A stretch of 64,000 nt of DNA from Triticum aestivum (Eukaryota; Streptophyta; Magnoliopsida; Poales; Poaceae): the NCBI RefSeq assembly GCF_018294505.1, contig NC_057802.1, forward strand, positions 312,160,209-312,224,208, given 5' to 3'. Under the pieces are notes generated by a model. That model worked only from the letters and a program-made list of their open reading frames with translations, made no database searches and was not told the DNA's origin. This document shows positions 54,234 to 64,000 of the stretch, piece after piece (positions within the stretch are counted from its first letter, which is position 1; every line of letters begins with the position of its first letter). A program made the position numbers and the translations under genes.

Positions 54234-56882
54234 TGGCCGCGGGTCTCCTCTAGACGTCGCCGTCGCCTGTGGAAGGTGCTCCCCCGTGAGCAATTTTGTC
54301 TTCACCTTCACCACCAGCTGCAAGGTCGACGACATCGCCGGACAGAGGAGCGGAGACAAAGCCACGAAACTTCCTCAGCAAGTCCCCCACCTGATCTTGC
54401 ACGGCAGCCGCCTCGCATTGATCTTCAGCTACAGGCTCCAGCAGCTCGTCAAGGCAAGCGTTGGGGTCGCGAAGGTGCAGGTGGCTAAAGACGCGAGTCA
54501 GCGCGGCTGAAGACAGGACGCGAGCTTCTGCCTCCGCCATGGGACCGAGACCATCAACGACCTCCTCAAGCGCCTTCACCACGAGAGCAAGTAGCTGGGC
54601 GGGGCCGTCCTCGTCGGTGTCCAGAGGCTTCTCCAGGCCGTGCTCGTAGAGCGTCTTCAGCGCCTTGCGAGATCTCTTCTAGAGATCGGCGAAGGCCACG
54701 CGGTCTTCGGCCAGGACTCGCGCCTTGGCATCAAGATCGGCCTCCCTCGTCCCCATCTTCCGCTCCAACTCTTCCAACCGTTTGCGCTCGGCGGCCTGCT
54801 TCTTCCCCAGCTCTGCCAGCTCAGCATCGCGGTTCTTGACGGCTTCCTCCCGGGCCTTCATCTCCACCTCCTTCGCTTGGCAGCAGCGTACCTCTTCGGC
54901 GTGCTTGTCGCGCAGGCTCTGCAACTCGCCCTCCAGCACTTGGTAGTGGTCACGGGCGGCCTTGGCGTCTTTCAGCGCCGCCTCACGATCGGCTGCAGCG
55001 CTGGCGGCCCCTTGCTTCTCCTTCTCGGAAGCCGCAGCAGCCTGGCCCAGCACCGCGCGAACCGCCAGGTCGGAGTGAAGCCACCCAGAGGCCAACTCCA
55101 GACGCCCGGCCACCAGGCACGGGTCCGCGCTCAGGAGATCCGCCTGCAGCTGGGTCATCTCCGAAAGGGCGCGCTCCAAGACAGTAGCAGGAGCGGAAGA
55201 ACCAGGGAGTGGAGGTGCAGCAGTGGGAGGGAGCGACATCGTCACCAGGGCTTGGGAGAGCACGGACCCCGCAGCAGCTGGGACCTTGTCAGCCGCGCCA
55301 GCACCGATACCTCCGGAGCCAGCGGGGCCATGGGGGCTGATTCCACGCGGTGATGTTCCTCTTGGCCCCGCGAGGGCGACCGGGCAGGGGAGATGCGGGC
55401 GCTGCTGCCTCCTTTCTCTGTGGAGGGAGGCACGGGCGCCGTATCCTCCTTCCTCTTCTTCGCCGAAGATACCGGCCTGATCAACCAAGGGCGAGCGTCA
55501 GGAAATAACAAGTACCAGCAGGGATGAAGCGAAGCTCGAGACATCTACCGGTCCACCGCGAAGTACTCCACCTTCCGCTTGGGAAGCTTGAAGCCTGACA
55601 GCATCGGGACCTGAGGGGCAGGCGTTCGGGTCCCGGCAGCAGCAGGCGGTGCAGAAGCAGAGCCGGATCCAGCCCCAGGAGGTGTCGGGGTGGAGGCGGC
55701 ACCACGGGCCACCAGCGACGACCTACCCTTCGTCAGGATGAGGGGTTGCTCCCTCTCCCCTTGGTAGGCGTCGGCCTCGGCATCATCAGGAAGGGCGCGG
55801 AGAATCTCGGCCTTGCTCAGAGGGGAAGTCTCCCCCACCTCTTCCAGGGTCTTCTCCGAGTCCACCTCCTCTCCCCCTCTCCGCGGGACTCGCCAGAAGA
55901 CACCTCCACCGGTTTCTGCACTGAAGGAGCTCCCGGAAGCACCAGCGGCACCAGCCCACGCGCATCAAAAGTCGCCCTGGAGGCGCTGAATTCCTCCCGG
56001 TCCCTGCGTCGGAACAAGGGAACGAAGGCGCTAGGCGGGTACTCCTGGTTGTCCCCGACTATGAGGCGCAGGACGACGTCGAATTCATCGCCAGGCAGGT
56101 CCCCTGGCCTCAGGCGGGTCTTGTTCTCCTCTTATTCAAGCTCCCAGAGGGGGCGCGCGCGCCTGGAGTGGGGCAACCCGCAACATCAAGAACTCCCTCA
56201 GGAGCATCGCCCCCGTTATCTTGGCCTCCCTCGCGTTGCCCAGCTCCAAGTCGGTCATCATCTACCCCAACACTGATGATGCCCGCTCGTCCACAAGATC
56301 CGCCTTGGGCCACCCCTTGCCCTGCCGGGGCGCCTTCGTCGGCAACGCCAGGCGCAGATTGGCATGCTGGGCATCCATTATGACCCATTTGGATCGGATG
56401 TTGTCGGCCCTCTTCCCGGTGCTCGAGATCGAGTTGGCCTTGCCGCATGCAACGAAGTTAGCGCATCCGGAGATGTGACCCTCGCTCACACGAAGGAAGA
56501 AGAAATGGCGAAGAAATGCCACGGACGGCATCACGCCCAGTTACGCCTCACAGTAGTAGGCGAAGATGGACAGGAGGAGGACAGAGTTGGGATGGAGATG
56601 CAACGCCTGCAGACCGTAGTGGTCGAGGACTTCATAAAAGAAATCAGAGAAGGGAGGAACCAACCCGACGGCGACACCGCTTGAGAAGAAGGGGAAGAAG
56701 GTGCTTCCCTCGGGCTCCGGCACGTCGGAGGCAAGCCGGAGCTCGGTCGCCCCCCACTCATTGCTCTCGCCCGCCGTCAGCAGGCGCACGGAGGCGAGGC
56801 TTTTCTCCGTGACGGTGGGCGCCTCAAGGGCCGACTCATACCAAGCCGGTGCTGAGGAAGTCTTGACTTTGCGCGGCGCCAT
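54234..56882 (-). pseudogene. Antisense gene of the 48.7-57.8 kb element, Transposase_28-like, decayed
   Basis: The ATG at 56882 (MAPRKVKTSSAPAWYES) starts a Transposase_28-like domain with PFSDFFYEVLDHYGLQALHL, then RHFFFLRVSEGHISGCANFV and SKWVIMDAQHANLRL in the same frame. Stops interrupt it: TAA at 56541-56543, TAG after SSVLG near 56260, and more near 56130. Further along are FKLPKRKVEYFAVDR, a long coiled coil (54690-55100, for example EEVRCCQAKEVEMKAREEAV) and a C-terminal domain (MAEAEARVLSSAALTRVFSH). TAG at about 54679 splits the last two. The layout is the same as in the gene at 19063-22425. Introns are likely near 55490-55545 but not modelled. Confidence 0.7.
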
Positions 56883-57013
56883 GGATTGCAGGTGCAGGAT
56901 GAGATTGGAGCGGATCTGGAGGTAGCAGTGGCGAGGAGCAAGAAAGGGGATCTGGAGCGAGGCAAGGAAGAAGCAATGAAGGCAAGTGCTGCCTGCGCCA
57001 GCCTTTTGTCAGG

Positions 57014-57835
57014 TCAACAAGGCATCCAAGACCCTCGCGAGGGTCCAAGCCTCGCGAGGCGGACGACGCAAGACCTCCTCTGGAGTAGCCTAGCCAGGCA
57101 GGCTCACGAGGAGCGGAGATATCAAGGCGGGGCAAAACCTCACGAGGCCCTCGTGACGTGAGCCATGACGAACGACACCAGGTGGGCGCCAGCGCGCGTA
57201 GCGTCCTTATTTCCTCTTTGGTGCTAAGGAGGCCAGCGCAGGTGAAGAGTACCGAGGCATCAGGCAAAGGTTGCTATATTGGTGCAACGAGACCAAGACC
57301 AGGACGACGGCAAGACGGAGGTCATCGTGGAGCCCAGGATGGCGTCACCACCAGAGCTTTTCGCAGGCGAAGACCACTTTTGTCAGGATAGCTTGTACTA
57401 GGTGTCCCCCTTCAAATTTGCCCGCCGTTGTTGGCTCCTTCCTGCTCAATATTTGGGAAGAGGACCAGGGCCTATATAAGTAGAGCTAGCCACCAAAGAG
57501 ACGGGATCAGCTGGTCTCACCTCATCTCATCTTAGCTTGATCCAATCAGATCGAGAGCCTAGCCACAAGAACACCTCAACCTCAGGAGGCTGTTCTTCCC
57601 TTGTACTATTCATCATCAGCCCTAGAGGCAATCCACCACCACCTCACTGGAGTAGGGTATTACACCACAACGGTGGCCCGAACCAGTATAAATCTCATGT
57701 CTTTCTGTGTTGCGAGTTCGTCGAGTTCGTCCGCGAGACCTTAGCGAGCTAGGGTGTAGATCGTTAGGCGGGAAAGACTTCATGCGCACCCCAGTGTTCG
57801 AACCTTAAGGGTTTGCCGGAACCCCACACCCGACA
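57014..57835 (+). repeat. 3' LTR lacking its first 88 bp
   Basis: It matches 48853-49665 with about 18 substitutions and a 9-bp tandem duplication of GAGTTCGTC near 57716. The LTR start and polypurine tract are missing. The right end and target copy are intact. Confidence 0.88.
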
Positions 57836-59520
57836 ATATTCTTGAGGTTCCGCTTCTTTGCATACAATGCTGGTTGCCCACTCATGATGAATCACAGCGC
57901 CCAAAGAAATGCAATTCCATGATGTCTCTCTATATGTGGCCACATGCATTTGGAAAATCAAGTGGGAGCATTAGCTGCCAATTAAATGTGTGTCTGTTAA
58001 CTACTATCAATATCATATCACAATTCGAAGTAAGCTTTGGACTTATGATTGGTGTGTTGTTTAGCTTCAAGAGTGGACTGTTGTTAGTGCGACACAAAGC
58101 AGCTACACAAATCATAGTGTAGATATAACGGGAAATCCGTAAGCATCACAAGTAAAATTAGGAAAGTGGAACTTGCTGGAAAATATGGGCTACTATTGCC
58201 AGTACGGCTAGAAAGGCTTCAGTTACCAACACTCTTCAACTGAAGGTGCGGTACTGTTAATATCAGTGTAACTCTCAAAGGCGACACAACTCCCCGCATT
58301 TCCTTGCTAATCTTATAGGATTCAAGTGGGCAGGCCACTACAATTCCTATTCCTATGTTTACAAAATCCTATGAATCAAAGAGGCCTGAAGAGTTGAAAG
58401 TGTCCATCACAACCGACCGAATAGACCTCTACATTGCAAATGTCCCTGCTCCTCTTCACTACAAGGAACATATAGTACTCCTATCATACTCCCTCCGTTC
58501 CAAAATATAAGTCTTTGTAGATATTTCCACTATGGATCACTTACAGATGTGTACAGATACATTTTAGAGTGTAGATTCACTCATTTTGGTCCATATGTAG
58601 TCCATGGTGGAATCTATACAAAGACTTGTATTTAGGAACGGAGAGAGTACTTATTAAAGAAGAACAGAAGAGGAACATGCTAAAGAAGAGCAGGCAGATT
58701 TTGGATAATAAAATGTTCGTTGCACAGTGCCCACACATGATGAACCAGAGCGCATTAAGAATGCAACTCCCTGCTGTCTCTCTATATGTGGTGCATGTGC
58801 TTTTCGAAAGTAAAGTAGGAACATTAGCTGACCAATTAAAGGTTATCCATTTTAGTAATATCAACATCATATTAGATTCGTATTTGAGCAACAAGTTTGG
58901 AATTATGAGTGGCACGTTGTTTAGCTTGATGGATTGAGGAGCAGTGCTAAGCAGCTATGATGATGGTACTGAATATAAAGGCATGTCTGCATGCAAGTCG
59001 CGTGACTTTCATCACTTGGGTCAGTCGACCATTTCAGGCGGTTGGATGAAGATCCTACGTCTCATAACCCTTCTTCTTCTCCGTCTCTGATTCTTCCCCT
59101 ACAGAACACCGCACGGGCCGCCGGCCGAACCACCGGCCCCGACCCCCCGCCCTCCCCTGAACCGCCCCCACCGCCTGTGTTCCTCCGCCACCCCCACCCC
59201 CACCCTCTCCCCCACCCATGTCGAGTTTTCTTCGTTCGGCGAGGCCCCACCACCGCCTGGCCACCGCCCCCACAACCATCATCCCCACCCAAGCCCCTTC
59301 CTTCCCTCCGGCGAACTCCGGCGAGCTCTCAAAAATTGACTGTCCAATTTTGAAATTTAGTCTACTGTCATTTAACTAGTGTGGAATATAAAAGGCGAAA
59401 ACCATAAGCATTGCGAGTATAGTGTTGAGCGTGCCATGGCGGATCTGAAGGTGCAAACCAAACAAAGGCAACTTCGCAACCAATGTTTGCTTTCAACTAA
59501 CAAGTAAGATCCTAAGTGAT
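57836..59520 (-). mobile_element. Second piece of CACTA copy B
   Basis: It continues the match to copy A (about 4560 back to 2753). It includes duplicated leader-like segments, the MITE and the GC-rich 59050-59345 part that corresponds to the assembly gap of copy A. It ends in GTGAT at 59516-59520, the expected target copy of the next LTR. Confidence 0.75.
58499..58647. mobile_element. Stowaway-type MITE in CACTA copy B
   Basis: CTCCCTCCGTTCCAAAATA and its near complement (TTTAGGAACGGAGAGAG) are flanked by TA. It lies at the same place as the MITE at 3763-3921 in copy A. Confidence 0.8.
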
Positions 59521-60111
59521 TGTCGGCATTCTGGGAACCGGGGTACCCAAACTTGCCTACCTGCGGCCCATGGCGTGGCTCCATCGGCGGCCTGGTATGG
59601 CCCATCTTCAGCATCAACAACACAAGACCCTCGTGAGGGGCCAAGCCTCGCGAGGCGGATGACGCCAAGGCCTCCAGAGGGACCGGCCTCCCTAGGCCGG
59701 CTTCTAAGGAGCGGAGATTCCTATGTAGACGCCCACCTCGTGAGGTTAAGGTGACGCAAGCCATGACAACGAAGGCCATGCGGGCGCCAGCGAGCGTAGT
59801 ATAGCAGGTTTCCTCTTCGGTGCTAAAGAGGCAAGCGCAGGCGCGGAGTCCCAAGGAATCAACCAAAGGTTTCCATTTCCATGCTACAAGACCAAGACCG
59901 CCAGGACGGCAGGATGGAGGTCATTGCCGAGCCCACCACGGTGTCATGGCCAGAAGCTTTGCAGGCGAAGACCACCTTTCGTCAAGATAAGATGTACTAG
60001 TTGTCTCCTTTCAAATTTGGCCGCTGTGGGATCCCTTCCCACCTACATTTTGGGGGAAGAGGACCAAGGCCACTATAAATATAGCTTAGCCACCACCATA
60101 GGGGAGGGATC
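59521..60111 (+). mobile_element. Partial LTR of the same gypsy family, second copy
   Basis: It starts TGTCGGCATTCTGGGAACCG and parallels the LTRs at 48765 and 60112. It stops at 60111, where another member of the family begins. The sequence is more diverged than the other copies. Confidence 0.75.
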
Positions 60112-60988
60112 TGTCGGCGTTCTGGGAGCGGGGGTCCCCAGACTTGCCTGCCTGTGGCGCACAGCGTGGCTCTGTGAGCGGGCTCGTACGGCCCATCTTC
60201 GCCAACAAGCACTCAAGACCCTCGCGAGGCGGATGATGCAAGACCTCCTCGGGAGCAGCCTCACCAGGTTGGCTCGCGAGGGGCAAAGAGATCAAGGCAA
60301 GGCAAACCTCGTGAGGTTCTCGTGACGTGAGCCATGACGACCAAGACCAGGCGGGTGCCAGCGTGTGCAGTGTCCTTGTTTCCTCTTTAGTGCTAAGAAG
60401 GCAAGCGAAGGCGCGGAGTACCGAGGCATCAAGCAAAGGTTTCCATATCGATGCAACGAGACCAAGACCAGCAGGACGGCAGGACGGAGGTCACCATGGA
60501 GCCCAAGGAGGCGTCACCACCAGAGCCTTTGGCAGGCGAAGACTGCTTTTGTCAGGATAAGCTGTACTAGTTGTCCCCTTTCAAATTGGCCGTTGTTGGC
60601 TCCCTTCCCGCTCAATATTTGGGGAGAGGACCAGAGCCTATATAAATAGGATTAGCCACCACAGTAGGAGGCATCTCATCTTGGACTCGATCCATCCCAT
60701 CCTCACACCCACCAAGCACAAGAACACCTCGACCTCAGGAGGCTGTTCTTCCCCTTGTACTGTTCATCCTCAGCCCGAGAGGCAATCCACCACCACCACA
60801 CTGGAGTAGGGTATTACACCACAACGGTGGCCCGAACCAGTATAAATCTTGGGTCCTTTGTGTTGCGAATTCGTCAAGTTAGTCCTTGAGATCTTAGCAA
60901 AGCTAGGACGTGGATCGGTAGGGGGAGATCTTCGTGCACACCCCAGTGTTCGAACCTTGAGGGTTTTTTCGGAACCCGTGATCCGACA
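60112..60988 (+). repeat. 5' LTR of the third gypsy copy
   Basis: It is 877 bp, from TGTCGGCGTTCTGGGAGCGG to GTGATCCGACA. A TATA-like GCCTATATAAATAGGATTAGC lies near 60639 (core TATATAAATAG). Confidence 0.85.
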
Positions 60989-61274
60989 TTTGGCGCGCCA
61001 GGTAGGGGTGCGCCGGAGCCTCTTCCCCACCAGTTGATCCACCGACGCTCCCCGGTTCCGATATCCGGCGACCCCGAGGGCTGACGCTGACCGCTGGGCA
61101 GCCTGGCCCACCCGGGCGGTGCCGCCTGCCCAGGAAGACTTCAACCTCGCGCTCCTGGCGGCATGGGCGCCACCTAACGCTGCTGGGTGCGGGCGGCGCG
61201 GCCAGGCGCCGTCCACCCTTACTCCATGACAAGCGCGAGCTGCTGCAAGGGCCGCAAGCCACGCCGCGGGAACG

Positions 61275-62057
61275 GTGCCACACACCAGGCGGGAGCAGGT
61301 GAACATGCGGGATGCACTCACAGTGGCGCGGGAGCTGCTGCGGTGCCGACTGATGGAGAGCGGCCGGGATGCGCTGCTGGAACGCATCGCCGAGCTACTG
61401 GACGCAGTGGCCACGGGAGCGCCGCCCTTCTGCAATCAGCTGATGCCTCAGGCGGCGGCTGGATCCCACGGCAGGCCTCGCCACGCCCGCGTGCTCCCGG
61501 GTGCGCCCGGGGGCCTCGTCGACATCAACGCGATCCATGGTGGAGGGTGCCCTGTTGCGCCCGCACCACCCCAGATGGGTGCGGGCACGAGCGTTGCCGC
61601 ACACGGCCCCATCGGAGCACTGCCCTACCATCCTCAAGACGGCGTGACAGGCCGGGTGACATGGAGCGTGGGGCACTTCAGCGAGGTCTTCGGGGCAGCG
61701 GCCTCGGAGGCCTACGTGCCCCGCATGATGGACCAGGAGTACACGCCGGAGGACGACCCCGGCTCGTTCCTCGGACCAGGTTGGGACGAGGAGGCATTAG
61801 GAGCTGAAGCCTTCCAGGAGCCGCCAGAGAGCCCCACCAACCGCGCCGTCGACAACAGATACATGGTACCACTAATCCCTCAGGGGCAAGCTTACGCTAA
61901 CCATGAGTCACAGGTGAACCAGGTCACAGCACCAGGCGATGGTTCCGGCACAGCGATGTCCGCCCCATCAGGAGAGACCCACTGGGGGCTGCCCGGGAGG
62001 AGCCAGGAGCAAGGCCCCTCCCCACGTTGCACGGAGCAAGGCGTTACCCGGAGGTAG
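61275..62057 (+). CDS. gag N-terminus-like frame of the third gypsy copy
   Basis: This is an open 260-codon frame. Its start (MRDALTVARELLRCRLMESG, then LLERIAELLDAVA) matches the gag N-terminus of the copy at 49739 (LLAANELLRYRP...RVAELVRAAG). The rest is Gly/Pro/Asp-rich with FSEVFGAAASEAYVPRMMDQ. No gag core domain, zinc knuckle or protease is seen, so the element is strongly reduced. It is open without stops, which is unusual here. Confidence 0.5.
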   Translation: MPHTRREQVNMRDALTVARELLRCRLMESGRDALLERIAELLDAVATGAPPFCNQLMPQAAAGSHGRPRHARVLPGAPGGLVDINAIHGGGCPVAPAPPQMGAGTSVAAHGPIGALPYHPQDGVTGRVTWSVGHFSEVFGAAASEAYVPRMMDQEYTPEDDPGSFLGPGWDEEALGAEAFQEPPESPTNRAVDNRYMVPLIPQGQAYANHESQVNQVTAPGDGSGTAMSAPSGETHWGLPGRSQEQGPSPRCTEQGVTRR

Positions 62058-62600
62058 GCCCTCTGCCAGGGAGGTGCTGGCGAGCCCTCCCTCGGCAGAG
62101 GACCCGTGGTCACCGAGGGCGCCGCTGGCGTCCCCTTAGCCCCTTTGGTGTCGTCCTGGTTTCCGGTCGCCCCCAACGGTGGCCGAGGGAGGCGCAAGGC
62201 GGGTCCCTCATCTGGCGATATGAAGTAAGGCTCATGCCTATGTAGGTCTCCGCCCGTGACACTCTCATGTAATAACGAGTGGGGCTGTACATGCCCCGGA
62301 GTCTCAGGAGTGCCGCCCTCGGGCCTCGGGGGCTCCCTCCCACGTCCTAGTCGCAGCACTTAGCTCCGCGCTGGTGAGAAGACTCGAAGACAAGAAGACT
62401 AGACTAGGCGCCGGACGTGGCCATTTGCTTTGGATCCCTTTTCTGTAGCCTTGCCTTCTAGATTTGGATTTGAGTTGAAGTTGAATTTTCATTGATACGT
62501 GCAGGGGGGTGCCTTTTCTCGTTTGAGTGATTTCTTGCTATCTGGTTCTTGCCTTATCCCGGAGCTCACGCTCGCTGCCTCCCCCTCGCGGGCTCCTTGC
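62058..62600 (+). other. Noncoding tail of the third gypsy copy
   Basis: GTGGGGCTGTACATGCCCCG and AGCTCCGCGCTGGTGA near 62280-62375 match the tail of the copy at 48765 (about 53417-53560). No gene is seen. Confidence 0.5.
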
Positions 62601-64000
62601 TGAAAGTGCAACTATCCCTGGGTGGTTTTGGTAATTCCTAACAACATATAGCTCATTGAGCTAATGCTATTCCAAGATAAATATTTCAGGAAAGCTCAAT
62701 GATTGGCATGGCATGGATTAGAAAGTGGACCCTTCAAAATGCTAAGGACAAAAGATTGGCTCAAGCTCAAAGCACAAGACTCTACATTTTCTATTTTAGC
62801 GATCCAAGATCACGTTGAGTCTATAGGAAAAGCCAATACTATTAAGAAGGGATGAGGTGTTGCTTAATGAGGTTCTTGCTCAAAATGCTTAGTGATATGC
62901 TCCACAAACCCAACACTACTTTCTCATATCCACATATGTCAAACCAAAAGTCCAACTCGGCCCCACCGAAATTTCATATCCATAGCCACCGAGTTCAGTT
63001 GACATAGCCACAGCCAGAGACCCTAGTCTTTTCGGTCTCACCGATAGGGATCTCGGTCTCACCGAGATGGGATTGTAATCTCTCTGTTTCCCTTCGTAAG
63101 GTTTCGGTCAAACGGAGATGAGCGATCGGTCCCACCGAGATTGCAATGCAAACACTCTGTTTCCTTTTCGTAACGTTTCGGTCCAACCGAGATGAGCGAA
63201 TCAGTCCCACCGAGTTTGCCTGACCAACTCTCTGTTTGTCTATTACCAAAATCGGTCTCACCGAGTTTGTGTAATCGGTCTCACCGAGATTACGTTATGC
63301 CCTAACCCTAATGAAATCGGTCCCACCGAGTTGACATATCGATCCCACCGAGAATCCTAACGTTCACATTTTGAACTAAATCGGTCCGACCGAGTTTCAT
63401 GATTCGGTCGCGCCGAGTTTGGTGATTTGTGTGTAAGGTTAGATTTTGTGTGGAGGCTATATATACCCCTCCACCCACTCTTCATTCGTGGAGAGAGCCA
63501 TCAGAACCAACACATATTTTCTGAGAGAGAACTACCTACACTTGTGTTGAGGTCAAGATATCCCATTCCAACCACATAAATCTTGATCTCTAGCCTTCCC
63601 CAAGTTGCTTTCCACTCAAATATTCTTTCCACCAAATCCAAATCCTGTGAGAGAGAGTTGAGTGTTGGGGAGACTATCATTTGAAGCACAAGAGGAAGGA
63701 GTTCATCATCAACACACCATTTGTTACTTCTTGGAGAGTGGTGTCTCCTAGATTGGCTAGGTGTCACTTGGGAGCCTCCATCAAGATTGTGGAGTTGAAC
63801 CAAGGAGTTTGTAAGGGAAGGAGATCGCCTACTTCGTGAAGATCTACCCTAGTGAGGCAAGTCCTTCGTGGGCGACGGCCATGGTGGGATAGACAAGGTT
63901 GCTTCTTCGTGGACCCTTCGTGGGTGGAGCCCTCCGTGGACTCGCGCGACCGTTACCCTTCGTGGGTTGAAGTCTCCATCAACGTGGATGTACGATAGCA
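62601..64000 (+). mobile_element. copia LTR running off the right edge
   Basis: It begins TGAAAGTGCAACTATCCC, the same start as the solo LTR at 35938, and stays parallel to it to the window end. By comparison about 175 bases are missing. A dense set of TCGGT/ACCGAG motifs lies at 62985-63425, and a TATA-like GGCTATATATACCCCTCC near 63456. Confidence 0.85.
62985..63425 (+). repeat. Cluster of TCGGTCYCACCGAG imperfect palindromes in the copia LTR
   Basis: At least eight CACCGAG heptamers occur in about 370 bases, often preceded by TCGGTC. The best palindrome is ATCTCGGT-CTC-ACCGAGAT at 63050-63068. The cluster sits directly upstream of the TATA-like box, in the U3 position. Similar clusters are in the LTRs at 31592 and 35938. 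Confidence 0.7.

Larger units (their letters stand above)
48765..57835 (+). mobile_element. gypsy element with fossil reverse transcriptase and antisense gene
   Basis: It starts TGTCGGTGTTCTGGGAACGG and ends CCCGACA, flanked by a perfect 5-bp target duplication ATATT (48760-48764 and 57836-57840). It has a 901-bp 5' LTR, a primer site, gag, protease, a short reverse-transcriptase-derived frame, and noncoding repeats. An antisense gene lies on the minus strand, and the 3' LTR lacks its first 88 bp. No integrase or YVDD is present, so it depends on other elements. By eye the shared LTR parts differ by about 18 substitutions in ~813 bp (about 2%). Confidence 0.9.
44437..59520 (-). mobile_element. 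CACTA-type DNA transposon, copy B (interrupted)
   Basis: It starts with a clean CACTACAAAAAAATAC at 44437. It is the inverted relative of copy A. A gypsy element (48765-57835) splits it, and it is cut again at 59520 by another LTR. Pieces 44437-48764 and 57836-59520 together match copy A from 9324 back to about 2753. The other CACTA end is not in the window. The bases GGT before the terminus would be the 3-bp target. Confidence 0.75.
60112..62600 (+). mobile_element. Third gypsy copy, inserted in the LTR of the second
   Basis: The LTR is followed by the primer site TGGCGCGCCAGGTAGGGG, a gag N-terminus-like frame and the family's noncoding tail. The left target copy would be GGATC (60107-60111). 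The gag domain, protease, antisense gene and 3' LTR are not present before 62600. There a copia LTR begins, and the rest may lie beyond the window. Confidence 0.75.

Noticed and set aside
1..64000. Host protein-coding genes, tRNA, rRNA or CRISPR-like arrays
   Set aside because: No tRNA cloverleaf, rRNA-like sequence or regularly spaced unique-spacer array was seen. All recognisable coding sequence belongs to transposable elements.

Overview
The window looks like intergenic DNA from a large grass genome of the wheat group (Triticeae: wheat, Aegilops or a close relative). I recognise no ordinary host gene. Almost every base can be placed in transposable elements nested inside one another. Family names below (Fatima-like, Sabrina/WHAM-like) come from recalled LTR sequence, not a database search. 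Boundaries, target-site duplications (TSDs), splice phases and stop codons were read directly from the bases.

Left block (1-26183). A Fatima-like gypsy element lies on the minus strand: 5' LTR 25705-26178, gag start 24028-25658, rest of gag plus protease 9325-10999, antisense gene 1320-1925, and 3' LTR remnant 630-776. Three things interrupt it. A foreign LTR (1-629) sits in its 3' LTR. A CACTA-type DNA transposon (copy A, about 2753-9324) replaces its reverse transcriptase to integrase part. A complete young gypsy element (11000-24027, 518-bp LTRs, TSD GAGTC) sits in its gag. The young element carries gag, protease, reverse transcriptase, two RNase H domains and integrase on the plus strand. 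On the minus strand, between pol and the 3' LTR, it carries a six-coding-exon gene with its own TATA box.

Middle block (26179-44436). A Sabrina/WHAM-like non-autonomous gypsy element (27348-39846, TSD TAGGG) interrupts an unidentified low-copy stretch. It contains a decayed copia element (31592-38983), which in turn contains a solo LTR (35938-37511, TSD GTATG). Next comes a degraded LTR element with a solo LTR inside its LTR (40372-41915, TSD CACAT), then a piece of Fatima-like LTR.

Right block (44437-64000). CACTA copy B lies in inverted orientation to copy A, as two pieces (44437-48764 and 57836-59520). A gypsy element (48765-57835, TSD ATATT) splits it. That element has gag-protease, a fossil reverse transcriptase and a decayed antisense gene. 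Two more members of its family follow, one inserted in the LTR of the other (59521 and 60112). A copia LTR (62601-64000) runs off the right edge.

The CACTA copies share an En/Spm-type accessory gene, a Stowaway MITE and GGGCC-rich subterminal repeats. The most interesting signal is the spliced antisense gene. It is nearly open in the young element, and relatives are seen in two other families in this window.
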